Origin: Candidatus Protochlamydia amoebophila UWE25
GTDB lineage: Bacteria; Chlamydiota; Chlamydiia; Chlamydiales; Parachlamydiaceae
Assembly: GCF_000011565.2 (NCBI RefSeq)
Contig: NC_005861.2
Coordinates: 992,001-1,056,000, forward strand
Reading direction: 5' to 3'
DNA length: 64,000 bases
The first letter of the stretch is position 1. Each line of letters opens with the position of its first letter. Below are positions 8,424 through 17,554 of the stretch, piece by piece. Position numbers and translations under genes: made by a program. The notes under the pieces are model-generated. The model did not search any database. It was not told the DNA's origin and saw only the letters and a program-made list of their open reading frames with translations.

Positions 8424-8618
8424 TTTAAAAAAGAATCAAATCCCATAAACTAGAATGTTTTATATTCTTATTTATTCAAAACTGGAAAAGCCTAACTTTA
8501 TAGGGTTAGGGGATGAATCGCGCAATTTTAAATTGCAAAGATTGGCTTTTTTCTAATTTGGGAAAGTGAAGTTTATTTTTAGCAATTAAATGGATCCAAT
8601 AAACTTTTTTATTTGATT

Positions 8619-9560
8619 TTAATGACGTGCAAAACAATATCCAACAAAACCTCTCCTCTCCCAAGCCTGTAAAAAATTTTCTTCTTCATATGCTATAAGA
8701 GCGTCTGAATCTAAAGAAAAAGCAGGATCCATGCAAAGAATTTCCCGATTGTGAGCATGATAACCTCTAATGACAACAAGATGCCCTGATTGGTAAGTTT
8801 GAGCACTTCCTTTTAAAGGGCCTTTCAAACTCACAACGATGGGGCAATTATTTTTTAATTGAGCAATAATTTGATAAAAAGAAGTAAATCTTGCCACCCA
8901 CCCTCTCCATGCTTTTCCTAATTCTACAAAAGCTTGTGCTACGCTGAATGACCAGTTGCCATAAATATCAAATGCATGATCGTAGACATGTTGAGCAAAA
9001 TGAGTCGCTTGAAGAGTATTCGTTTGTGTTAAATATCGGATAGTGGCAGTTGTTGAAGTCGGAGAACAAAGATCTGCAAAACGAGGATGATCAAGAGTCA
9101 TTTGAGATAAAGGGGAAATATTAAGGGGATTCACTCTCATAGGAGAAGCCTCTTTATTAAAAGTGGGCGTTCCTAAGGTTGTGCAAGCGTGTAAGCAAAA
9201 AAAATCTTTTAAGGTAGCATGATCTATAGCTTCAATGCGTATTCTCAATTTTTTAGCTTTGGAAACATTTGGGCAAACCACAATATCTTGAAAAGAACAA
9301 ATATTTGATGCGTTATCTGTTACGTTAAAGCTTTTTTGTTTGTCTTTATGCCAAGCTGCATAAGGAAGCCATGCAGACCATTGCGTTGTATAAAGAGAGG
9401 TAGAAATGAGATAAAATCCTTGTGACGGACGGAAAGCATTCCAAGAAACAATTAACTCGTTGAAAAAGGGAATATCTTCTAATTCCCATTCATAAGTTTT
9501 TTGAAAAGGGTCTTTTATTTGTAACTCATGATGAGTTATTGTTGATGAAGAAAAAGCCAA
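8619..9560 (-). CDS. Secreted C39-like cysteine-peptidase-fold protein
   Basis: The 313 residues shown here end in a domain with the papain-like C39 layout. CSPTSTTATIRYL (residues about 165-177) carries the candidate nucleophile Cys, GHLVVIRGY the His and CMDPAF the Asp. The first 150 residues are a beta-rich region without a match I know. The start is uncertain: the TTG at 9560 lies within a longer open frame whose upstream codons read LKQILIQFSWIILAFSSS, a typical signal peptide, but no ATG or GTG precedes it. Export is therefore likely and translation may begin at an unusual codon upstream. Substrate unknown. Confidence 0.7.
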   Translation of the reverse strand: MAFSSSTITHHELQIKDPFQKTYEWELEDIPFFNELIVSWNAFRPSQGFYLISTSLYTTQWSAWLPYAAWHKDKQKSFNVTDNASNICSFQDIVVCPNVSKAKKLRIRIEAIDHATLKDFFCLHACTTLGTPTFNKEASPMRVNPLNISPLSQMTLDHPRFADLCSPTSTTATIRYLTQTNTLQATHFAQHVYDHAFDIYGNWSFSVAQAFVELGKAWRGWVARFTSFYQIIAQLKNNCPIVVSLKGPLKGSAQTYQSGHLVVIRGYHAHNREILCMDPAFSLDSDALIAYEEENFLQAWERRGFVGYCFARH

Positions 9561-9721
9561 AATAATCCAACTAAATTGTATTAAAATTTGTTTTAAAAAA
9601 TCTTTTTCTAATTTATAGAAAGCTTGAATAAAAATGAAATTTCTTGAGTTTCATCTCTTCCTAGATTAGGATAACATATAAATATTTTCTTAAGAATTTG
9701 AGATTAAAAGGAGAGCGTCGG

Positions 9722-10516
9722 ATGAGTCCATCGCATCGCCCTGTTGTCATTACAGGCAATTGGAAAATGTATAAAACCGTTAAAGAGGCTTGCACTTTTG
9801 CAAAAGCCTTACTTCCAGTGGTTGAAGTAAGCCCTATTCAAGTATGGATTGCTGTTCCTTTTACAGCCATTTATCCTGTTAAACAAGAGATTCGAAATTC
9901 GCGATTAGTAATTGGTGCGCAAAATATGAACGATGCCTCTGAAGGGGCTTTTACAGGCGAAATCGCAGGTAAAATGGTTAAAGAAGCAGGTGCTTCCTTT
10001 GTTTTATTAGGGCACTCTGAACGTCGCCATCTTTATAAAGAAGATAATGCTTTTATTAATCGAAAAGTGAAGAAAGCTTTAGAAATTGGCCTCACTCCTG
10101 TGCTTTGTGTTGGTGAAACATTCGAAGAACGAAAATCCGGTGAAACACAACAAATCATTCGTACTCAAATACAAGAATGTTTAGCTGGATTAACAGCTGA
10201 AGACTTAAAGACCTTAATAATTGCTTACGAACCTGTTTGGGCTATTGGGAATGGTCAAAACGCAAAACCTGAAGGGGCACAAGAAATTCATCAGTTTTGT
10301 CGAAAAATCATTAAAGAAATTTTTTCTGAAGAGTTAGCCGAACAGATTGTCATTCAATATGGCGGATCGGTGAATCCTTCTAACGCAATCTCATTACTTA
10401 AACAACCCGATATCGATGGTCTTTTAATCGGAGGCGCATCACTTTCTCTTGAAACTTTTGTTGAAATTGTGAATGATGGTGGGTCAATATTCAATCTGAA
10501 GGCAAAATTACTATGA
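9722..10516 (+). CDS. tpiA: Triosephosphate isomerase
   Basis: The enzyme interconverts dihydroxyacetone phosphate and glyceraldehyde 3-phosphate in glycolysis. Active-site landmarks are GNWKM (Lys15), LGHSERR (His98) and AYEPVWAIG (Glu170), and the phosphate-binding glycine motif (YGGSVNPSNA) is present. I start at the ATG at 9722, eight bases after AAAAGGAG; an 8-residue longer frame from 9698 overlaps that ribosome-binding site. This gives 264 residues, normal for the family. The stop overlaps the secG start by 4 bp (ATGA). Confidence 0.97.
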   Translation: MSPSHRPVVITGNWKMYKTVKEACTFAKALLPVVEVSPIQVWIAVPFTAIYPVKQEIRNSRLVIGAQNMNDASEGAFTGEIAGKMVKEAGASFVLLGHSERRHLYKEDNAFINRKVKKALEIGLTPVLCVGETFEERKSGETQQIIRTQIQECLAGLTAEDLKTLIIAYEPVWAIGNGQNAKPEGAQEIHQFCRKIIKEIFSEELAEQIVIQYGGSVNPSNAISLLKQPDIDGLLIGGASLSLETFVEIVNDGGSIFNLKAKLL

Positions 10517-10806
10517 CGTTCCTATATTTTTTTACTATTACGCTCTTTTTGATTATTTGCGCATTACTTTGTGCAGTTATTTTGATGCAAGAAAGCAAAA
10601 GTTCTGGGCTCGGAGCTTCCTTTGGTGGAGATTCTAGCGAATCTTTATTTGGAACGTCGACAGCGGATGTTTTGAAAAAGGTCACGGCATGGTTAGCTGT
10701 TATTTTTCTTACTGCTTGTATTCTTTTGTCTTTATGGACGACTGCTCTTGGCCGTTCACAAAATAATGCTCCTGCCTTTACAATGGAACGTATCGAATCT
10801 CAATAA
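10513..10806 (+). CDS. secG: Preprotein translocase subunit SecG
   Basis: This 97-residue protein has two transmembrane helices (residues about 2-24 and 56-77). Between them is the SecG loop MQESKSSGLGASFGGDSSES, which contains the family's Gly/Ser-rich motif. It joins SecYE in the inner-membrane translocon and assists SecA-driven export. It is coupled to tpiA by a 4-bp overlap, an order found in many bacteria. A weak inverted repeat (CCAGACT / AGTCTGG, 10816-10844) downstream lacks a T run. Confidence 0.93.
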   Translation: MTFLYFFTITLFLIICALLCAVILMQESKSSGLGASFGGDSSESLFGTSTADVLKKVTAWLAVIFLTACILLSLWTTALGRSQNNAPAFTMERIESQ

Positions 10807-10925
10807 ATTGTCGACTCCAGACTTGCTTATCTATTGAGTGAGTCTGGGTTATAGTTATCGCTTATGATAAGTCGTTGAACTAATGTCCCTTTTAATTCTA
10901 TTCCATTATTATTACTATGATTTTC

Positions 10926-11139
10926 TTAGTTATTAATTGGAACATGCTGAGAAGTAAAATTATTTCCAAAATAGCTATCGTTAATCTCATCAACAGCTAT
11001 GTCCCAACCATCATTAAATAATGATATCGCCATCTCATTCAAATGCTAGGTTATATTGTAATCCGTATCTACCATTTCAGAAAAAAGCCTTGAGTCATCC
11101 ATGTGATGAATCGCTTCTTGTTGTGCAGGAGAAAATTTT
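10926..11139 (-). pseudogene. Remnant of an unidentified gene
   Basis: The minus strand reads SPAQQEAIHHMDDSRLFSEM and, after one internal TAG, HLNEMAISLFNDGWDIAV and on to a TAA at 10926-10928. The composition is that of an acidic, helical protein and not of random AT-rich DNA. No start codon is visible and I do not recognise the family. It fills most of the gap between secG and def. Confidence 0.4.
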
Positions 11140-11314
11140 TACCTATATAGGTAATTTTACAAGGAATCTTTAACAGAGTTTTCAAGCAAAAATTTACATA
11201 CTTGGAATCCCCCTGTTTTGAGCTAAGATATCATTCATTCACGGAATGTTCATTTAATGATTTAATGATAAATTTATTTTCGAATAAATTAAAACTTTTA
11301 GAAAGATTAAAAGT

Positions 11315-11845
11315 TTAATTTTTACTATATTTCTTTTTGATTTCTCTTAAGAATTTTTCAATGCCTTTTTTGCGTTTAGAGGGTAAACGATCTATGTATA
11401 AAACTCCATTGACATGATCATTTTCGTGCATAATCACATGGGCATCAAAACCTGCAAATTCTTCTGTAAAAGTATGTCCATTTAAATCTGTGGCTTGAAT
11501 TGTCACTTTTAAAGGGCGGGAAACAGTTTCCCTCATACCTGGAATGGAAAGACAAGCTTCTTGACATGCCCAAACTTCTTGGCTGTAAGAAAGGATTTTG
11601 GGATTAATAAACACTCTTACTTGACCGGGAATAACTTGGTCGTTTTCAAGGTATTGAGGAATACAAGTGATAAATAATGAGAGAGATTGATGGACTTGAG
11701 GAGCAGCTAAACCACACCCGTCATTTGCTTCCATTGTTTCTATCATGTCTTGAACAAGCTGTTTAATTGTGTCATTAATTTCTGCAATTTGTGACCCTTT
11801 TTTACGCAAAACTGAATCACCATAATAAGCTAAAGGAAGCTTCAT
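11315..11845 (-). CDS. def: Peptide deformylase
   Basis: The metalloenzyme removes the N-formyl group from new proteins. All three motifs are present: GCGLAAPQ (residues 43-50), EACLS (96-100, with metal ligand Cys98) and HENDH (140-144, two His ligands and the catalytic Glu). Motif 2 has Ala where most bacterial enzymes have Gly (EGCLS). Length (176 residues) is normal for type I deformylase. It is transcribed alone from the minus strand. Confidence 0.96.
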   Translation of the reverse strand: MKLPLAYYGDSVLRKKGSQIAEINDTIKQLVQDMIETMEANDGCGLAAPQVHQSLSLFITCIPQYLENDQVIPGQVRVFINPKILSYSQEVWACQEACLSIPGMRETVSRPLKVTIQATDLNGHTFTEEFAGFDAHVIMHENDHVNGVLYIDRLPSKRKKGIEKFLREIKKKYSKN

Positions 11846-11959
11846 AATTTATTTCTCTCGTTTAATATTAGTTTCATCGTAACATAAAATTCGAATTTAT
11901 AGTATTTTAAACTGAAATTTACATGCTATTTTTTGTAAACTATTTTCATAGCTTACTTA

Positions 11960-12469
11960 ACTGACTTAAGAGAATATGTTGTGCGCTATATAAAGGCGGG
12001 GAGCAAAAGTGACAGCTGCAACAATTTTCGGTTTAAGTCTTAAAACAATTTGGAAGTGGGCCTAAAAGAAAAAAGTAGGAAGTCTGACGCCGAAAATAAG
12101 GCAGCTTATTCTAGTAAAAATAAAGGATAAAATTTTTATTAAAATTTATCAAGTCTTACTCAGATGTTTATAAAAGAAATTGTCGCTCATTTCGGCGTCA
12201 CTGTACAAGCCATTTTTTATGCTTGTAAACGACAAAAATCATTTTTAAAAAAAATTGTATTTCATCCATCTCAAAAACAAAAGGTTTAGTTTAATTCGCT
12301 GGGTGTCAAATGCCTTTTTTTGCCTCTCTATTCACCAGATTTGAATCCAATAAAATTATTCTGGGATAATTTAAAGAGAATTCTTAGAGAAAATCTAAAA
12401 AATTTACTTCGTTATTTGAAGCAATCAATTGATTATTTATTCTTAGCATGTGTGCAACAAAGTCTGTAA
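11960..12469 (+). pseudogene. IS630-family transposase remnant
   Basis: Two parts survive. The 5' part gives LREYVVRYIKAGSK, then the helix-turn-helix LSLKTIWKW and KVGSLTPKIRQ, all typical of IS630 N-termini. The 3' part gives LPLYSPDLNPIxxFWDNLKR, the IS630 DDE-domain hallmark, and ends CVQQSL at 12469. Stops, frameshifts and a deletion of the central catalytic region make it inactive. Confidence 0.8.
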
Positions 12470-12687
12470 TTTTTATTTATTCCACTATACTAAGGCCAAT
12501 ATCCAATTTGCTGTTTCGTATAAAGTCTTTACGCACTTACCTGATAATTGCCTAATCATACTTTTTAGGTTATTCATTTTACCACGATAATGTTTCAATT
12601 GTTACATTTAGTAAGTCTTTTTAACATATCCTAAGTAGTACATTAACAATATGAAACAAACTATATATTCAGTTATAAACTTTTTTT

Positions 12688-13475
12688 GGTAGGCTTAAAC
12701 AGCTGATGATAAAAAAGGCAATAAAGTAAAAAAATTCTTTTTTTTAGGATGATGATCTATGAAGTGTCCCGATTGTGGTTGTCAAGTGATTGTTAAAAAT
12801 GGACGGAGAAAAAATGACAAGCAAAATCGCAAATGTTTAAGCCGCAATAGGCAATTTGTTGAAGCGTCGAAAAAAAGAAGATTTCTGAAAAAGACAGAGA
12901 AAGAATTTATAAAGCCTTGCTGAAAAAACTTTCTCTTGAAGGAATTTGCCGCATATTTAAAGTTAGTATGCTTTGGATTTTAGACTTTATAAAGCAAGTA
13001 TTTGAAAATCTGCTTGATCATTTAAATGCTGTCATATTAGAGGAAATTGAAGAATTAGAGATTGGGGCATTAGAGCTAGATGAACTTCACAGCTTTGTTG
13101 GTTGAAAAGCAAACGAACAATGGCTTTGGCTGATAAAGCATAGAAAAACAAGATTTTGGCTTTTCATGTAGGAAAACAGGATAAGAAATCGACCATGGCT
13201 CTTCTTGCAAAACTACCAGAAGATTTAAAAAAAAAGCTGAATTTTACACAGATAAATTCAATGTTTACTTCGAAGTCTTATCCTTTTTAGCCAGCATAAG
13301 CCATGTAGCAAACAAGTCAGAGAAGACAAATGACATTGAAAGATTTAATTAGGCTTTAAGGCTTGTTAGAAAAACACTACTATTTTCTAAAAAACTTACA
13401 AATCATATTGAAATCATTAAGCATTTTATCTTTGATTATAATAATTGCTTACTTTCATCTCCTGTTTAAGGTTTC
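12688..13475 (+). mobile_element. Degenerate IS1-like element (distinct subtype)
   Basis: A transposase remnant runs from ATG 12760 (KCPDCGCQVIVKNGRRKNDK, zinc-finger part) through a helix-turn-helix (LEGICRIFKVSMLWILDF) and LELDELHSFVG. A TGA at 13103-13105 interrupts it. The 3' part contains the Asp motif FYTDKFNVYFE in another frame, again after a run of A residues (nine, 13227-13235). A 9-bp inverted repeat, CTTAAACAG at 12694-12702 and its complement at 13462-13470, marks the probable ends. It differs clearly from copies 1 and 2, so it represents a second related element. No target duplication is seen. Confidence 0.75.
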
Positions 13476-13668
13476 TTTCATTTCTATATGAATAAATTTC
13501 TAAATTTTTTTATCAATAAATATTGAGATAAATTTAAAATTAAATTTTATTAGATCAATTTTTTAATAAAATGAAAATAACTATTTAAATTAATTTAGTT
13601 ATTTGTTAATATTTTTGTAAATTGCTTTTGCAAAAAATTAATTTAATAATTCAAGTTTTAGGTTTTTT

Positions 13669-15525
13669 ATGAATGATCCCAATCCATTTCCTAAACCTAT
13701 TAGTTCTTCTCAAAGTTTTGTTTCTGAAAATAATTTTGAGTCAAAAGAATCAAACAAAGAACATCCAGTTGGAGGGCGGTCATACCAGACATTAACACCC
13801 CCCAATTCTAATGAAAATAATCCCGTTGAGTTAACGGCTACTAAAACAATCAATGTAGTTGAAGGTTCAAGTAAAATATCTTTTCGTTCGCAAACGACTT
13901 CAAGCATTCGTATTGGAAGTCCAGATACTCGTTCACCTATTGAAAGCTTAGATAGACGGATTGAACAAATAGAAATAAATACTTTTGGCATTCAGGAATC
14001 TCAATCTAATCAATTTTCACATTTTATCGATCTACCGCTAGCAAATAAACGAACAAGAAAATCAAATGAAGGTAAGTCTGAATTTGAACAACAAAAAAAA
14101 TCAGTAAAAACGAGTTCAGATGCGGAAGAGGATCAGCAAGTTAAACTATCGTTAAAACAAACCGTTTCAAATTCAACAGCTTTAGAAAGGCTCGAAAATT
14201 TGTGTGTACGGGTTGCTCAAAATCTTAAAATCTCAAATGAAGATTTACAAAGGCTTATCTCAGCAAAAGGAAATTTAAACACTGCCAATTTACTTGCTGT
14301 TTACAACGAGCGTTTAAGCGCACGTTTTAGAGAAGAAGCTCCAATTACAGAGCAAGAAATTAGAGATATGCACTCAATATTATTTTCTCCTTTGCTTGCT
14401 GATTTAAGTGAACAAGAAGCAACCCTGCCTATAAATGTTATTAATCCAGCTCCTGCTTTTGTATGTAAAAGTTTATTGAATTGTTTGGAATCTATTGAAA
14501 ATAGAGGGGGGTATACCTCCTCGATAGAGGAAGTAAAAGAGTTTAGTTTGAGTGAACCAAAACCTGAAGGAGGTGTAAAAGCCATTATAAATAATAACAC
14601 AGAAGAAGGAATACCAGCTTTTTTAGAAATACTAAGGGGTATGGGAGAAAAAGGGGGTATTGTTGCCGATGCTTATGAAAAATATGTAGATGATAAGGTT
14701 CAGTATCGAACGCAGCTCCAAAAATTTCCTATCATTGAATCATCTCAGCTTTTTGGAGGTGGCAATGTAAATGAAGTTTATACTTTAACGGACGAAGGAA
14801 AACCTCAATGGATATTTAAACCAGCAAATAATTTTAAGAATAATCCTACAATATGCAAGAATGAACAAATGGCATCATGCATAAATTATCACAACCAATT
14901 TCGAGTCCCCTTGACAGTATTAATCGATCTGGGAGAAGGAGCTGTAGGATCAGCACAATTGTTTGTCCCTGATTGTGTAAAATATGGAAATGTACAAGAA
15001 AACGAAAATTTTGGGTTAGATCGTATTCATTTACTAGATTTACAAAAAATGGTTATTTTAGACCTTTTAATTGGAAATACAGATCGCAACGAGGGTAATT
15101 TGCTTTTCCAGCGGAAAGGCGATTTTTACCGTCTTTTTGCAATTGACCATGATCAATGCTTTGCATCCTCACTTAGTCGACCTTTATTACTTTGTTATGA
15201 CAATCTACCCCAATTAAAAAGCAGTTTTTTACCTGGAATAGCAGATTTAATATCTTCAGAAGCAGAAAAAATATATGAGCAGAAAATGAAATCTTTAAAT
15301 GCATATGAAGGGGACCCATACTTTGAAGAGCAAGAGGAAATAGAAGTTGAAAACGAGCAGGAAATAGAAGATGAAAACGAGCAGGAAATGGTTCCTTGTC
15401 ATGCAATAGAATGGATGAAGTTTGTAATAAAAGAATCCCGTTTGGCTTTAGAAAATGGCGAAACTCCTATCCAACTTATTCGAACTATTAAGAGCGAATG
15501 GCAAAATAGGCTTAACTTTTATTAA
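13669..15525 (+). CDS. PI3/PI4-kinase-like protein, candidate effector
   Basis: The protein has 618 residues. Residues 1-160 are Ser/Thr/Asn-rich and look disordered, as in many type III secretion substrates. Residues about 355-500 resemble the type II PI4-kinase catalytic core: a glycine loop (LFGGGNVNEVYTL, 362-373), the lysine in WIFKPA (Lys384), the catalytic-loop pattern LLIGNTDRNEGNLLF (Asp472, Asn477) and the metal-binding AIDHD (Asp493). Proteins of this fold phosphorylate lipids or proteins. A Glu-rich stretch lies near 545-570. A gene of unknown function follows 45 bp downstream. Fold assignment is by motif; substrate and secretion are inference. Confidence 0.65.
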   Translation: MNDPNPFPKPISSSQSFVSENNFESKESNKEHPVGGRSYQTLTPPNSNENNPVELTATKTINVVEGSSKISFRSQTTSSIRIGSPDTRSPIESLDRRIEQIEINTFGIQESQSNQFSHFIDLPLANKRTRKSNEGKSEFEQQKKSVKTSSDAEEDQQVKLSLKQTVSNSTALERLENLCVRVAQNLKISNEDLQRLISAKGNLNTANLLAVYNERLSARFREEAPITEQEIRDMHSILFSPLLADLSEQEATLPINVINPAPAFVCKSLLNCLESIENRGGYTSSIEEVKEFSLSEPKPEGGVKAIINNNTEEGIPAFLEILRGMGEKGGIVADAYEKYVDDKVQYRTQLQKFPIIESSQLFGGGNVNEVYTLTDEGKPQWIFKPANNFKNNPTICKNEQMASCINYHNQFRVPLTVLIDLGEGAVGSAQLFVPDCVKYGNVQENENFGLDRIHLLDLQKMVILDLLIGNTDRNEGNLLFQRKGDFYRLFAIDHDQCFASSLSRPLLLCYDNLPQLKSSFLPGIADLISSEAEKIYEQKMKSLNAYEGDPYFEEQEEIEVENEQEIEDENEQEMVPCHAIEWMKFVIKESRLALENGETPIQLIRTIKSEWQNRLNFY

Positions 15526-15570
15526 AATATCGAATAAAATAAAATTTGAATAATTAAAGGAGAAAACTTT

Positions 15571-15978
15571 ATGTTTGTTTTAGTAAATCCTAGTTACAGA
15601 CCGGTAGCCAAGTTAATTCCTGACCAGGAGATTGAAATTTTAGATCCAAAAATGAAAGAGCGGCTAGAATTATCAGGTATTACAGTGGATAAAACTTTTA
15701 AAAATAAATATCAAACTAATTGGCAGGTTTATCCAAAAGATGGCAAAGTTGTTTTTGCAAAAGCGTTTAAATTATTTTATTTCGTGCATGGCCTGCAGCA
15801 ACAAAACTATCGGTGGGAAGGGCCTGAGGCTCTCGAAAGACTAGAGTTAGAAAAACTCGATTCAAAAGAATTGGCTCTACATATCATCGATATTCATATG
15901 AAAACTCAAAGATCAAAAGATAAAATTTATGATTTAAGGGAAGCCCATCTTAAAAATTGCGAGCTGACTTATGATTAA
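15571..15978 (+). CDS. Hypothetical protein downstream of the kinase-like gene
   Basis: The 135-residue protein starts at an ATG with AAAGGAG nine bases upstream and follows the kinase-like gene by 45 bp on the same strand, probably one transcript. It is mixed-charge, soluble and without signal peptide. I recognise no domain. Size and position would suit a chaperone or partner of the upstream protein, but nothing in the sequence shows this. Confidence 0.65.
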   Translation: MFVLVNPSYRPVAKLIPDQEIEILDPKMKERLELSGITVDKTFKNKYQTNWQVYPKDGKVVFAKAFKLFYFVHGLQQQNYRWEGPEALERLELEKLDSKELALHIIDIHMKTQRSKDKIYDLREAHLKNCELTYD

Positions 15979-16038
15979 GTAAATAAAAATTAATTGAATC
16001 TAGTCTCAATTTTTTTTAATTATTTATAAAAATGAGAA

Positions 16039-16064
16039 AAGTAGAGCTTTTCGAGGCTCTACTT
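16039..16064 (+). terminator. Hairpin after the kinase-like operon
   Basis: A perfect 9-bp stem (AAGTAGAGC / GCTCTACTT) with an 8-nt loop, 60 bp past the stop of the 15571-15978 gene. It lacks a following T run, so intrinsic termination is only likely. Confidence 0.5.
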
Positions 16065-16246
16065 GAATCAGTATTACAGGAATGCGGCAAAATTCTCTAA
16101 ATAAACTTTAATTTTGACCTCATCAAGTAGATTAATGATGATATTTTTATGTTCTCCTATTACCATTTTTTCTATTCAATCATTTATGCCTTGTTTAAAG
16201 CCTATGTCAAATATGGATTTTCTTTATTTCTTTTTTGAACTCTAGG

Positions 16247-17066
16247 GGTAGTGCTAAATAGGTAAGGCTCCCAATTGTCTATTGTAATCACAAATAAAAT
16301 ATTTTATTAACTCAATGTGATTAGTTAGCTTTTTAGAAAATGAAAGTGTTTTCCTTACAAATCTTGCATACCTATGTCTTAAGAGTAAAATTAAATTTTT
16401 CAATGTCGCTTGTCTCACCAGATTGCTTGCTAACTGCTTGATGCTGGATCCAAGGAATGGTTTCATAATAGACATTAAATTTATCAGTGAAATAGAGGGC
16501 TTTTTTTTAATGATTCGGGTCATTTTGCAAAAAGAAGCTCAGCGGTTTTTTTATCTCGAGGACCCACTTGCCTAGCGAGCACTTGGCGACTTTTTTATGT
16601 AAGACGAGCCATAACTACTAATCATTTTTCTTGTTTCCTACAAAACTCCATAGATCATCTACTTCAAGTGTAGCCACTTTCAACTCGTCTTTCTCATGAC
16701 AAGTGACTTGTACATTTAAATCCTCAGGCAAATCATTGATAATGAAATTAATAAAATCTAGCAGCCATGGCATCCTTACATCAAAAATTCTACAAATTCC
16801 ATGAAGAGATACCCTTTTTAGAAGAGTTTTTCTGACAAGTTCCTTTGTTTGTTCGTTAATGATTTTAGCTTCATTGTTTTCGCTCCACTGTTTGCCACAC
16901 TCTAAACAGCGAAAATTTTGCTTTTCATGTCTTGTATAACTATTCTTTTTTACCAAATCTGAGCCGCAGTGCGTCCATCTCATTGCTCTTCTCCGCTTGA
17001 ATTAGAATAATTAATCTATCAAATTAGATCAGTTTATTGAAATAGCCTTACCTATTTAGCACTACC
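16247..17066 (-). mobile_element. IS1-family insertion sequence, copy 2 (decayed transposase)
   Basis: This 820-bp copy is in reverse orientation and closely matches copy 1; its ends at 16247 and 17066 carry the same inverted repeats. The transposase (16983 down to 16254) starts RWTHCGSDLV and is interrupted by two consecutive TAG codons at 16615-16620 where copy 1 reads QW. The poly-A run at 16501-16508 has eight A instead of nine, and a further one-base insertion lies near the catalytic Glu region. No target duplication is visible at its borders, so it is an old insertion. Confidence 0.92.
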
Positions 17067-17281
17067 AAATATGCACACATAAGTGCACAATTAAATGCAA
17101 CTAACTATACATTAGATATGCGTTTCAAAACTTCTTATTTTTATATCAACAATTTTTAAGTATTTGCTATTATTAACAATTAAATAGTCCTAAACATGCC
17201 ATGCCAACTAAAAATTTTTATTTGATTTTTCTAATGTAAATGGCTTTCTTATAAGGTTTTCATCATACGGAGATCTAAAAC

Positions 17282-17435
17282 AACATTAACATGCCCAAGT
17301 TGCAGCTCGACGATAATCAAAAAAAGTGGCCATATTCATAACGGAAAGTAGAATCATCCATCTCTTAACTTTAGACGCTAGTTTGTCTTAGATTCTCAAA
17401 ATAAAATGATTAATGAAGAGAATCGTTAAGTAACA
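17282..17435 (+). pseudogene. IS1-like transposase N-terminal fragment
   Basis: The frame reads TCPSCSSTIIKKSGHIHNGK, then a stop, and later FVLDSQNKMINEEN. This is the zinc-finger start of the transposase subtype seen in copy 3 at 60454-61263 (CPSC...KKGHIHNGKQ). Nothing downstream of it survives. It lies just upstream of the P-type ATPase gene. Confidence 0.65.
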
Positions 17436-17554
17436 TGTAAATTTCAATTTAAAATACTATATTTCTTGTAAATGAAATGATGCGGTCAACAAATGAAGTG
17501 TGTGTTAGTGTTTAAATTAATTTTTTAAATGAATAACTATTTTAACAAAACTCT

